The translations under genes and the position numbers were made by a program. Positions 1-9,700 of a DNA stretch of 64,000 nucleotides are shown in pieces. Below the pieces are notes generated by a model. It saw only the letters and a program-made list of their open reading frames with translations, was not told the DNA's origin and did no database searches. The stretch lies in the NCBI GenBank assembly GCA_965200955.1, contig OZ241742.1, forward strand, positions 2,418,001-2,482,000, written 5' to 3'. The first letter of the stretch is position 1, and each line of letters opens with the position of its first letter. The DNA comes from Bin80 sp026708685 (lineage in GTDB: Bacteria > Bacteroidota > Rhodothermia > Rhodothermales > Bin80).

Positions 1-495
1 CGTTCTTATTATGAAGCTAGTTTAATGTTGACCGAACCTCAACCTGGCTTCAATATTTATAATCCAAATATGCGGTTGTATACTAATGCTCGCATGTTGG
101 GGCCTGCGAAAATGTCCGGGACAAATCTCACCGATAGCCTTATTTCTGAGGGAAGTATGGTGGGAGAAAGTACGATTACAAGATCGGTGATTGGTATTCG
201 ATCGTTTATCGGTAATCACACACAGATTCAGGATTCTGTCATCTTGGGAGCCGACTATTATCCTTGGCATAGTCTAGAAACTCGAGAGCGTGTTGAAGGA
301 CCACAACAACCTGGAGTAGGAGATCACACTTATATAGAGGGAGCAATTATCGACAAAAACGTAAAGATTGGGAATCGTTGCATCATTCGCAACAAGGAAG
401 GCGTACAAGAGCATGATGGAGAAAACTTCTTCATCCGTGACGGGATCGTTGTGATTCCGAAAAATGTGACCATTCCAGACGAAACTGTTATCTGA
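1..495 (+). CDS. glgC: Glucose-1-phosphate adenylyltransferase, C-terminal part (5' end outside window)
   Basis: The frame is open from the first base, so this is the 3' end of a longer gene (about 164 codons visible). The family makes ADP-glucose from glucose-1-phosphate and ATP for glycogen synthesis. The visible part is the C-terminal left-handed beta-helix: hexapeptide-like turns run through 'SLISEGSMVGESTITRSVIG', then 'VILGADYY', then 'IDKNVKIGNRCIIRNKEG', which matches the GlgC C-terminus closely. The catalytic nucleotidyltransferase domain lies outside the window. The stop TGA overlaps the ATG of the next gene by one base, so the two are probably translationally coupled. Confidence 0.9.
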   Translation, partial: RSYYEASLMLTEPQPGFNIYNPNMRLYTNARMLGPAKMSGTNLTDSLISEGSMVGESTITRSVIGIRSFIGNHTQIQDSVILGADYYPWHSLETRERVEGPQQPGVGDHTYIEGAIIDKNVKIGNRCIIRNKEGVQEHDGENFFIRDGIVVIPKNVTIPDETVI

Positions 496-1061
496 TGATT
501 TTGATCAAACGAACCCATTTATGGACTCCCTTGGCGTTTACACTGCTCATTCTGACAGGGTGTAGAACCTACGGAGGGAGTACGAATGATCAACTTGATG
601 CAAGCCTCATCACGGCATCTGAGCAAATTGTAGCAGAAGCTCAGATGTTTATCAATGAAGCCCAAATGCTTTCGGAAGCGGCAATGCGTCATCCAGAGCT
701 GATTCCGTTTAGTGAGAAAATGCACGCCATCAACTCTGAGTATATCAAGATGATGGAAAAGCACAAGAAACTCATTGATGAGGTCAAGCAAATCCGTGAT
801 TTTCCCATCACCAACTGGATCGCTAACGATCGTTATCGTGCCCTTCACCGTGCTTACGGTGCCCTGATCACCGAACGCGAGCTCAAACATCGTAAACGGT
901 CATACCTATTGACTGACCTGAGTGCTCATTTGGGGCTTGCTGGACATCAACAGTCGGTTGAAGAAGGACGCTTACAAATCCGACCACATTACTACAATCG
1001 ATCGTGGAGTGTAACAGATCTTCAAGATCTATTGGCTATGATGGACAATTCTGTATCATAG
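495..1061 (+). CDS. Hypothetical lipoprotein
   Basis: A 188-residue protein of unknown function. Residues 1-23 form a lipoprotein signal: basic start, hydrophobic core, and a lipobox ending LTGC, so the mature protein should begin at Cys23 and be membrane-anchored. The remainder is charged and predominantly helical (repeated E/K/Q-rich stretches between residues 40 and 110), possibly coiled coil. No catalytic motif was recognised. It overlaps the glgC stop by one base and so was probably transcribed with glgC, but nothing in it points to glycogen metabolism. Confidence 0.75.
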   Translation: MILIKRTHLWTPLAFTLLILTGCRTYGGSTNDQLDASLITASEQIVAEAQMFINEAQMLSEAAMRHPELIPFSEKMHAINSEYIKMMEKHKKLIDEVKQIRDFPITNWIANDRYRALHRAYGALITERELKHRKRSYLLTDLSAHLGLAGHQQSVEEGRLQIRPHYYNRSWSVTDLQDLLAMMDNSVS

Positions 1062-1116
1062 ATACCACAGTTTCTGGTCGTCTCTCTTTCCGAGGTTCAG
1101 CTGACCCTTTCGGACC

Positions 1117-3099
1117 ATGATCGTCCGAGTACTCTTCCTCTTTTTTCTTGCTGGACCTGTATATGCTCAGGTACCCACCGATTCATTGATTCACTATCAA
1201 TTAGGTGATATTGTAGTGAGTCCAACGGATGGTACTTCATCTGAGGGTTCATCGGTTTCTACAACACAACGAATTCGATTGGCACAGATTGCACAGGCGG
1301 ATGCGGCATCGATTGATAAAGTTCTTCTCCGTATTCCTTCCGCTCATGTACAGACCAATTCCAGAGGAGAAACGCTGATCTATCTTCGCGGATCCGGAGA
1401 GAGACAGGTAAGTCTGTTTTTTGATGGAGCCTTACTGAATGTTCCATGGGATAATCGCGTAGATCTTAGTTTGATTCCATCCGAAGTGGTAGGAGAAATA
1501 TCGATTTCCAAGGGAGTGCCATCGGTTCTTTATGGAGCGAATGTTCTTGGAGGTGCCATTAACATGACATCCCGGCAACTACGCAATCAGGGAAGTTTCT
1601 CACAACTCACTGGAATACTTGGCTCGCAAGGTTCACAACAAGCTCGATTGACTTGGTTACAGCGTACCAAGCAGTTCCAGTCCACGATTTTTGTAGGGAT
1701 TTCAGACCAAGATGGATTCAGTCTTCCCAAAGAAGTAGAATTACCCCACAGTCAAGGTTCGGATGCTCTTCGTACCAATACGGACAGGAGGATGCGATCC
1801 TTCTTTGGAGAAGTCTCATTTGATGCGACAAATGATCTTAAAATCGGTGTCTCACTACTGCGTTTTGATGGTCATAAGGGAATTGCTCCCGAGGGACATA
1901 TTAGCCCAATAGAGGGGAATGTACGGTATTGGAGATATCCCAGTTGGGCAACGAATATGGCGATCATTAGCGGCGAGTACTCATCACGGTTTGGGCAATT
2001 ACGTGGAGCAGCATGGATCAGTCATTTTGGGCAGACCATCGTTCAGTATTCAGATGAATCCTATACCGATGAGCGAAAAAGCCAGATGGATCAAGATGAA
2101 ACCTATGGCATTCGTCTTACCTACCTGCGTGATTTTGAAAATTCTGGATCCATCCGTGCTGCAACGACGCTCATCGGGTCAACCCATGATCAAAAAGATG
2201 TAGAAATCGGACATCATTCCTTACAAAGACTTTTTTCTCAGAGAATTTTAAGCAATGGCATTGAATATATCCGAGGCGATGCATTCAAGCTGACGCTCGG
2301 TGCAAGTATGGATCTTTTGATGACTCCCAAAACGGGTGACAAGCCCGCCCGTGGTTCCCAGATGGGATATGGATTCACCGCTGGTGTGTCTTATGATTTC
2401 TCTGAAAGGTTCAAGTTAAGAGCAGTGATTGGTCGTAAGACGCGCTTTCCAACGATGAGAGAACTATTCGGAGAGGCACTGGGCCGCTTTTTATTGAACC
2501 CAGATCTTAAAGAGGAGTCATCTCTCTTATCTGAAGTTGCTGCTACCATCCATCATCAAGATACAGATTTGGAAGTGATTGCATTTTTTAATCGTTCCTA
2601 CAATACGATTGGGCAGCAGATGGTCATGCTTCCGAGTGAATCTCGCCCCCGGCGAAAGCGAGTGAATCTGGAAGGGAGCCGAGTATTTGGAATCGAGAGC
2701 ACCATTCATACGTCCATCATCCCAAGCCTTAGACTTAGTTGTAGTCTGACAGTGATGCGATCAAGGGAGGTCACAGCCAATGGTACTCAACCACTGGTTG
2801 AATCTCCATCATGGATTGGATGGTGTGATACAAACTATCGATTTAGATCTGGACTTTCACTCATCGTTGAGAGCCATTACTCTGCAAACGCATACGGTTT
2901 AGGATTGGATAATCAGCTGATTTCTCTTCCTAATTCGTTCGTGATCAATACTAGAATCTCTTGGCTGATAGTGTATGGAAAGTATTCATTAGAACTCTTT
3001 GGAAGAGTCAATAACCTTAATGATGAGATAGTTTTGCCTCAGTTGGGGCTTCCAGGCCCAGGTCGTGAGCTCCATGGTGGACTTCAAGTCACATTTTAA
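1117..3099 (+). CDS. TonB-dependent outer-membrane receptor
   Basis: A 660-residue protein with an N-terminal signal peptide (residues 1-18, ending VYAQ). A plug domain spans about residues 30-170, with the typical 'VLLRIPSAHVQT', 'IYLRGSGERQVSLFFDG' and 'SKGVPSVLYGANVLGGAIN' stretches. A 22-strand type beta-barrel follows and ends in a terminal Phe (LQVTF), as expected for a BamA substrate. It should import a siderophore, vitamin or similar ligand across the outer membrane using TonB energy; the ligand cannot be deduced. It lacks the carboxypeptidase-like N-terminal domain found in the second receptor of this window. It starts 55 bases after the lipoprotein gene. Confidence 0.88.
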   Translation: MIVRVLFLFFLAGPVYAQVPTDSLIHYQLGDIVVSPTDGTSSEGSSVSTTQRIRLAQIAQADAASIDKVLLRIPSAHVQTNSRGETLIYLRGSGERQVSLFFDGALLNVPWDNRVDLSLIPSEVVGEISISKGVPSVLYGANVLGGAINMTSRQLRNQGSFSQLTGILGSQGSQQARLTWLQRTKQFQSTIFVGISDQDGFSLPKEVELPHSQGSDALRTNTDRRMRSFFGEVSFDATNDLKIGVSLLRFDGHKGIAPEGHISPIEGNVRYWRYPSWATNMAIISGEYSSRFGQLRGAAWISHFGQTIVQYSDESYTDERKSQMDQDETYGIRLTYLRDFENSGSIRAATTLIGSTHDQKDVEIGHHSLQRLFSQRILSNGIEYIRGDAFKLTLGASMDLLMTPKTGDKPARGSQMGYGFTAGVSYDFSERFKLRAVIGRKTRFPTMRELFGEALGRFLLNPDLKEESSLLSEVAATIHHQDTDLEVIAFFNRSYNTIGQQMVMLPSESRPRRKRVNLEGSRVFGIESTIHTSIIPSLRLSCSLTVMRSREVTANGTQPLVESPSWIGWCDTNYRFRSGLSLIVESHYSANAYGLGLDNQLISLPNSFVINTRISWLIVYGKYSLELFGRVNNLNDEIVLPQLGLPGPGRELHGGLQVTF

Positions 3100-3789
3100 A
3101 GGAGATAGGGGACTGGTGGTTTCACCAAACATTAGAATGATCGTTGAGATTGACTGAGAGCAGAAAGCTTAGAAACAGCATAAACGAACCAGATCATATT
3201 GGCGTGTTGATCCTGTGTTACAAAGTAGACTGTTTCTTCGGTATTCTGTAAATTGAATTGAGTTTAGATTCATCGAATTCTAGATCGAAAATCATCACGA
3301 TCCAGTACCAGATAAATGATAGAAGCCTGAGTGCCACTTGAATTTGAAGTGAATCCGTAGAATAATAGAATTGACGAATATAATGGAATGTACGAGTGAT
3401 TTATTGGGATAGAAATCAATGAAAACCCAGATAAAACTGCGAAAAGTGAGTTCAGGATTTTAGATCAATATTGTCAGAATAGGGAGTTTTTTGAGCCATT
3501 TGCAAAACCTACCCGCCAATTCTAAAAAATGCACCAAGGGTGCTCCAGGGCAATATTTCTGCTGAAACGCTGAGGTTTTGCAAAAGCCTCTTTTATAAGA
3601 CAATTGAGACAGTAGTCCATCAATGATGGCGGTGTAGTCTATGATTCGCTACCATTTGATCCGTTTTTGGAGGAGAGGCATTTGGCGATGAGTGTACCAT
3701 GAAATATCATCTAAGTCTCTCAAAGTTTGTAGGTGTGTTTGATCTCTCTCCAGAAGACGGAGATATCACACGCTTGACAAGCTACGTTT
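3100..3789. other. Intergenic region containing a MITE copy
   Basis: No convincing gene was seen between the TonB receptor and the decayed ATPase gene. The only recognised structure is the 98-bp repeat element at 3493-3590, described separately. The rest is AT-rich and unassigned. Confidence 0.6.
3493..3590 (-). mobile_element. MITE copy A (98 bp, near-palindromic ends)
   Basis: One of five related short elements in this window. Its right end is GAGGTTTTGCAAAAGCCTC and its left end begins GAGCCATTTGCAAAACCTA, roughly the reverse complement. A central hairpin GCACC-AAG-GGTGC lies at 3531-3543. Reverse complemented, it matches the copy at 48121-48218 at all but about six of 98 positions. Both sides are flanked by TTTT, compatible with a 4-bp target duplication, but this is weak because the flank is a T run. 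It encodes no protein and must have been moved by a transposase elsewhere. Confidence 0.85.
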
Positions 3790-4916
3790 TTAATTTTTCC
3801 CATATTCATCAACCAGCCATGAGTGCAGAGACGGTATAGGAATGAATAGTCCATCCTTACTTTTCTCAAGAATTCCTTTTTCAATGAATGAATCAAAGAG
3901 GCTCTTCGCCTCTTTTTTACCATATTTGTTGATCAGTGCTGACATGATATCTTGCATGTCGGCATCTATACCAGACAAAGTATCAGGAATGGATTCTATT
4001 AGACACTGGAGTTGGTCTGCATAAAATTCATCGGTGCGTTGCTCATAGTACTGAATACGCCTAGATCTACCCAGTTCCAGTACCGCATTTAGCCCGTCGG
4101 GAGTCATGATCCGCCCGTTTGCTTTCAGATACTCTGAAGCATGCCTCGCGTACGAATGTACATGCCTGGCCCATCCATGTGTTTCTTTAACGATCGCATC
4201 AATCCACTCTTCAGGATCTTCTTTGACATTTACATCTTTCGTGATCCATGCAAAAATCACGGCCCTTTCGGAATTTTTACTCAATGGTCCTAACTTTATG
4301 TTGTACTTCTCTGAGAATCTGGATATTCCCAGCGATCTGAAGACAGATGGGGTTGTTGCCAAGCCAGCGGCTAGAAGAATGACGGGTTTGTTTAATTCTC
4401 CGTTATGGATATCTTCCAGTAGTCCCTCAAGGTCTTCTCGTCGCTCAATGGGGTGCTCGTGTGCAGATGCCAGTTTTTGGATTCATCCATAATGAGAAGT
4501 AGAGGCTTTTTCTTTCGTTTGCCAACAACATCTGATGTGTGTGGGTGATTTGCTTTGGATGTCATGATTTCCATTTTAACAGCATCTGATAAGTTCACAG
4601 AAATGGTATCACTGCCAGGGATTTTCCCATAGCCAAGAGCCCGCATCATTTTTCTTGGATTCAAAAGGGTATCTGTTCGAATCTTTATAGCATTCCATCA
4701 TTGTTTCTCTGCCCGCTCCCTGCATTGGTCAAGCAGGGCGGTCTTCCCAGCACCCGGTGCACCGTACACAAGGAAAACCGTGCCGTCTCCAGATTCCAAT
4801 GCACTTGCAGAGGCATTTTCAAAGTCTTCTAGGATACTGGTTCGCCCTCGGAAGTAGGGGGTTGGGCCTCAATCAAACGAAGCAGGTAGGGAGAAAGCAG
4901 GTTTTTTTTTAGCCAT
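3790..4916 (-). pseudogene. Decayed AAA-type ATPase gene
   Basis: Read on the minus strand from an ATG at 4916, one frame gives an N-terminus with 'TPYFRGRTSILEDF' and a Walker A 'YGAPGAGKTALLDQ'. It is interrupted by two in-frame TGA codons, one before GPTPYFRG and one after RAEKQ. A frameshift near 4480 separates this from the rest, which runs 'HIERRE'-like sequence, 'PVILLAAGLATTPSVF' and a helical C-terminus ending at 3790. The architecture resembles the single-protein ATPases often found in mobile or defence regions. Function is unknown and the gene appears dead: three lesions make a sequencing error unlikely. Confidence 0.75.
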
Positions 4917-5267
4917 GACAATGATGATATTGTCTTGATTTAAGGCTAACACGTAAGAATCTTGCAAGTTTCAGTATTAGTCAATAATGGTAAAGAGAAT
5001 AGATCAAGATATAGAGTACTGTCTACTAAATTTGGTTCTTCCGAGTTGCCCATGTTATCGTCTGAAACTCGTCATGGCACATAAGAATGCTATTTTTAAT
5101 CTCAATTTATGAAGAATAATTTCAAAGCAGATGGATTTTTGCCATATGGATATTAACATCCATTGAAGCTATCGAAATAGATCAATCAATTTGGACTCTT
5201 ACGTAACAGAAAAAATGGGACTGATCTGAACATCTAAAATCAGAAGTATCCATCAGTGTCCATGCGG
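4917..5267. other. Intergenic region, nothing recognised
   Basis: About 350 AT-rich bases between the decayed ATPase gene and the monooxygenase gene. No open frame, RNA or repeat was recognised. Confidence 0.5.
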
Positions 5268-5561
5268 TTACTCTTCTGGAAGCGTAACATAGCTATGGAC
5301 CATGGCTGGAGCTGCAAACATGGGTTTTACCAGTGCCCAATTCGTTTTGAACAGGCTAGATTCTCGATAGTCATTCAGGCTTGATTCGGAGTCCCATTCA
5401 CTGTATGTAGTGAGGATATGATTTAATTCAAGATCCATCCATAAATGCAATTGATGACATCCAGGGTACTGCCGGATTTTTGGGGACATGACGGAAAATT
5501 CCTGTTGAAAAGAAGTCACTGCTTCGGGTTTCAAAGTCAGTCGCACGAGTCTAATGAGCAT
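5268..5561 (-). CDS. ABM-family (antibiotic biosynthesis monooxygenase-like) protein
   Basis: A 97-residue protein fitting a single dimeric alpha-beta barrel domain of the ABM / YgiN family. The pattern is an N-terminal strand 'LIRLVRLTLKPE', a helix with 'FQQEFSVMSPKIRQYPGCHQLHLW', then a strand followed by 'TYSEWDSESSLNDYRESSLF', the usual 'W.s..al..h..s..f' motif. Characterised members are cofactor-free quinol or polyketide oxygenases, but many have unknown substrates. The start overlaps the pyrF stop region by 11 bases, so it is probably co-transcribed as the second gene. Confidence 0.7.
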   Translation of the reverse strand: MLIRLVRLTLKPEAVTSFQQEFSVMSPKIRQYPGCHQLHLWMDLELNHILTTYSEWDSESSLNDYRESSLFKTNWALVKPMFAAPAMVHSYVTLPEE

Positions 5562-6390
5562 GATGTTTTATCGCGTTGTTGAGCAAGTCTCTCAATTCTT
5601 TAGCAGCTTGTGCGGCCATAGTCTCAAAGTCCTGTTCGCTGGAGGCATATAGAATTCCACGGCTATTGTTGACTAACACAGGACCCTCAGGAGTTGATAC
5701 TTTGGCTACGACATCTAAATAGCCACCCTGAACACCAATTCCTGGGATCAGAAAAGGAACGGTAGGGTATTTATTACGAAGAATCTTCAATTCTTCAGGA
5801 TTTGTCGCACCTACCACAAACCCAACAGATCCAGGAGACTGCTCTCCCCATGAATATGCCAAACGGGCTACATGTTGATACAGAGGTCGCTGATCAACCA
5901 TCAGAGATTGTAGTTGATCACCACTTGGATTGGAAGTGCGAATCAGCACGAAGGCGATACGCCCAGAATACGCCAGAAATGGCTTTACGGCATCGGATCC
6001 CATGTAGGGAGCAACGGTGCACCCATCCGCATTGAGTAATTCAAAGATACTACTGGCATACTGGGAAGCTGTATTGCCAATATCCCCCCGCTTAGCATCA
6101 ATGATTTGAATTTTGTCATGTGGGATAGCATTGAGTGTCGCTTGTAGAACACTGAATCCATATTCTCCAAGATTTTCATAAAATGCAACGTTCAGTTTAA
6201 AAGCACATGCAAAGGGTGCAGTCGCACGAATGATCGATTGGTTAAATGCAATCACAGCCTCGTGGGTTGAATGAAATTTTTTCATATGACAATGCGGGAT
6301 CTTACTCAGATCAGGATCTAAGCCTACACACACCAAACTACCTATTTTCTTCTGTGCACTGCACAGACGATCCGTAAAGTTTTTTTGCAT
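5551..6390 (-). CDS. pyrF: Orotidine 5'-phosphate decarboxylase (type 2)
   Basis: Catalyses the last step of de novo UMP synthesis, decarboxylating OMP to UMP. Motifs counted from an upstream ATG at 6429: 'CVGLDPD' at about residues 34-40, 'FKLN' at 77-80, the catalytic 'DAKRGDIGNTA' beginning at residue 111, and the phosphate-binding 'PGIGVQGG' near the C-terminus. The DAKRGDIGNT form and the length (about 280 residues) fit the longer type 2 family. The ATG at 6390 (MQKNFTDRL) is preferred because the family usually begins shortly before this segment; ATGs at 6423 and 6429 are also possible. The gene is followed by the overlapping ABM gene. Confidence 0.92.
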   Translation of the reverse strand: MQKNFTDRLCSAQKKIGSLVCVGLDPDLSKIPHCHMKKFHSTHEAVIAFNQSIIRATAPFACAFKLNVAFYENLGEYGFSVLQATLNAIPHDKIQIIDAKRGDIGNTASQYASSIFELLNADGCTVAPYMGSDAVKPFLAYSGRIAFVLIRTSNPSGDQLQSLMVDQRPLYQHVARLAYSWGEQSPGSVGFVVGATNPEELKILRNKYPTVPFLIPGIGVQGGYLDVVAKVSTPEGPVLVNNSRGILYASSEQDFETMAAQAAKELRDLLNNAIKHHAH

Positions 6391-6429
6391 GAAATGAAAT
6401 GATTGCCTATTAAAGTTAGGCATTTTCAA

Positions 6430-6768
6430 TCAAATATAGTACTTGATTGTGTTGAATCTTGATGTGGTGAGATTACAGGGTGATGATTTCTGGTGGATGC
6501 TGGATGATACCCAGTTCACTTCATAGTAGCACGCACTAATGATCGACTCGTTTTGAACATAGACATACCTACTCAAGGTTATCCAAAGTGAAAACGATCT
6601 GTTATTTTAGTACTTTGGGACAAAAATCACTGTCTCGCAGTATAAGCAACAGTTTAGGAAAGTGATGTACCATAATAAGGTTTGTGAGTACTTTCCTACC
6701 AATTGGTTGTAGTTTTGTAGAATTGTTTTAGCCTATAAATTTGTTCGTTGTAATTACCTACAATTTTT
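6430..6768. other. Divergent intergenic region upstream of pyrF and the Calx-beta gene
   Basis: About 340 AT-rich bases separating divergent genes, so it should hold promoters for both. Apart from the weak promoter-like motif noted separately, no gene, repeat or RNA was recognised. Confidence 0.5.
6715..6743 (+). promoter_or_regulatory. Possible Bacteroidota-type promoter
   Basis: TAAATTTG at 6736-6743 fits the TAnnTTTG -7 motif of Bacteroidota primary sigma factors, with TTG at 6715-6717 about 18 bases upstream as a possible -33 element (the usual gap is 19-21). It lies 26 bases before the ATG of the Calx-beta gene. The motif is short and the region AT-rich, so this is only suggestive. Confidence 0.25.
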
Positions 6769-9700
6769 ATGTTGAAGCACCTTTCTCGCTGTAAAAACTG
6801 TGCTTTATTGGTTGTGTTGATGGTCTGGGGAGTGATTCCCATTCTTTCCGTATTAAATTTTGGCGTTGATGTGTATGGACAAAATCATATCTTTAATCCT
6901 CCCACCACTGACTCTGAGAAATATCCCAGCTTCACCGATCTTGAAACCGAAAGTAATGACCATGTAAAATCGAATCAGTCCTTGCTTTCTTGGAACCCTG
7001 CATTATTTAACAGAAAACCATCTATCGGTGATCGTAAACATCGTGAACATGATAAAGACAGCAGACAAGATTCAAATTCTCTACCAGTTTTAAATTCTCA
7101 AGGAACTCGGAAGGATCTGATCAAAAGTAAAGATCAATTTAAGAGATATGAGATACAAGTGGACAAAGAAATTCTGCAAGTAGATGCTGGTGCATTTAAA
7201 AAAGACGTGTTCGGGGTATGGTTATCGGAGTCGCCAGACCATCCAGTGAGGATTTCTTTTGAGGGTTCTCACCCAAATCTAGCTTTTGAACCCAATGAAC
7301 TCATCTTCCATCAAGATAACTATGCCGTAAAACATTCAGTAACCGTCTATGCAATCAATGACCAAGTTCAGTTATCTTCATCGGATGGGATCAAGATTAT
7401 TGCACATGATGTGAGGCTTAGAAACAACTCAGTTGATGCTGATCATGATGGGATAGTATTACGGACGATCCCGATAGAGATTGATGAGCGGGCTGATGAT
7501 GAACCTGGGCTGGTTTATGAATTAGAGACATTCAGAATTGAAGAAGGTGAAGAGGATTCAGATTTTTATGTTGGACTAAAAACTAAGCCGTCTGGGCCCG
7601 TGACCGTCACAGTAACCGTTATTGAAAATACCGAAGATTTGAGTTTAGAAAATATTGGAACCAAAGAAGTGATACTTAATTTCCCACCGAATCCTACTGA
7701 TCGGCATTGGAATGATCCAAAGATGGTGACGGTGATCGCAGGTAATGACTTAGATACCGATGATGATGATGGCAAGATTAAGTTAGTGGCATCAGGTGGC
7801 GGCTATGACGGTCAGGAAGAAGTTGTAAATGTTACTATCACAGATAACATCAGTGCACCCGGTTTCCCTGTTGTTTCCTTTGACAAGGAGGAGTCATGGT
7901 TCCCTGACACTCGCGGGGGACCACATTATATCAAAGTCAATATTCAACCTGCATCCACCAAGCGTTTCCAATTAAAGTTTGATCGGAGCGGTGATGCTAG
8001 GTGGCAAACATCCGATGAAGATTTAATAGATTATGATATTAAAGAACCTATTGTAGTTCCCGCCAATCAGGGATCCATGGACATGGTAGTGATCGTCGTG
8101 GGTGATGGGATTGATGAGCCACCAGAGAAGGCCATCCTTACCCTCTGGAGCACGAATGATTATGCAGTTGGAAAACCTGATGTGCATATTCTCACAATTC
8201 ATGATGAAGAGGATCAAGAAGAACCTGAGAAACCCCTAGTGTATTTTACCTCACCTTCATCCAGTGTGGACGAAGATGACGTGGTACATAATGTAGAAGT
8301 TAGAATTCGTCCAGTAGCTTCCACCGACATTGTATTGGAGTATGATATAGGTGGAAATGCCCAGTTGATTTCGGACTATACGGTTCCAAGTTCAGTGACA
8401 CTTCCTGCCAATCAAGAATCCGTAAACATTCCGATAACCATCATTGATGATGATGTATCTGAAAGTGATGAGACCATTATCTTTACCCTGAGCGGTAGCT
8501 CAGAATTTAATTTGGGTTCGGAGCACCATACGGTAACCATTATTGATGATACCCCAGAAATCTCGGTTGTTAATTTTGTCGCTTCATCCCAAAGTGTCAA
8601 TGAGGGTGATGGGGATATTTTTGTTTTAGCCAATATTAATCCTTCCCCCAGTACAGGCTTTACATTGAGGTACTCTCCCACGGGTGATGCAGTGAGAGGA
8701 GAAGATTATACAATCAGTAATTTTGTGGATGTGTCTGCCAATGATACGCAAATAAGAATTCCTATCAGTATCATTGATGATTCGGACCTTGAAGCAAATG
8801 AAACGGTGATATTGACGCTCTCCGAAGATTCAGAATATGATATAGGAAATACGTTCACTCATACATTAACCATCTTGGATAATGACACTCCATTCGTTGA
8901 GTTTACGTCTTCATCGGAAAGTGTATTAGAAAATGTTGAGCGGCATTTCATTGAAGTGAGAATTCAACCAGTGCCAATATCGGGTTTTACGCTTAACTAT
9001 AGTCTTTCAGGTACGGCAGTGAGATTTCGGGATTATGGTATTTCAGAATCAGTCCCAGTACTTGCGGGCCAAGCGAATGTAGAGATTCCAATTGTTATAA
9101 CGAACGACACGGAGGATGAAGAGGATGAAACAGTCATTATCATGCTTGATGATAGCCAAGGCCATAGATTGGGTAATAATGACGTTTATACATTGATCAT
9201 CAGGGATGATGATGACCCAAGAGTTGATTTCTTGACATCCGAATCCGAGGCACCCGAAAATATCGGTGTACATAATGTGGTCGTCTCAATTCAACGTGCG
9301 TCTCCAGTCGCCTTGACATTGAACTACAGTCTGAGTGGATCGGCAACGAGGGGAAAAGATTATACGATTCCTGAGCCCGTGACCGTCCCAGCACATATGC
9401 CTTTCTTTAATATTCCGATAACCATCGAAAGTGACAACGAATCCGAAGGTCCTGAAACTGTGATCATTACCCTAACCGATGGAGTCGGATATCAAGGGGG
9501 CATAGAAAGGGGCGTTCATACACTCACAATCATTGATCATGATGATGGAAGGCCAGTCATTGCCATTCATGAAGCGGAAGCCGAAGAAGGTCAGGAAGTA
9601 ATTCAATTGCCGGTAACACTAAATCCCCCCTCCGACCAAATTGTAACTGTTCAATATGAGGATATTGAGGGAAGTGCAAAGAGAGGCTCCGATTACATTC

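Noticed and set aside
3114..3127. TGGTG-GTTT-CACCA hairpin after the first TonB receptor as a terminator.
   Set aside because: The stem is five pairs only and no T tract follows.
3100..3789. Possible CRISPR-like or RNA gene because of repeated GCAAAA motifs.
   Set aside because: Only one 98-bp unit is present and it matches dispersed MITE copies with target duplications.
4660..4700. GTTCGAATCT resembling a tRNA T-loop.
   Set aside because: No acceptor or anticodon stem can be formed around it, and it lies in the reading frame of the ATPase remnant.
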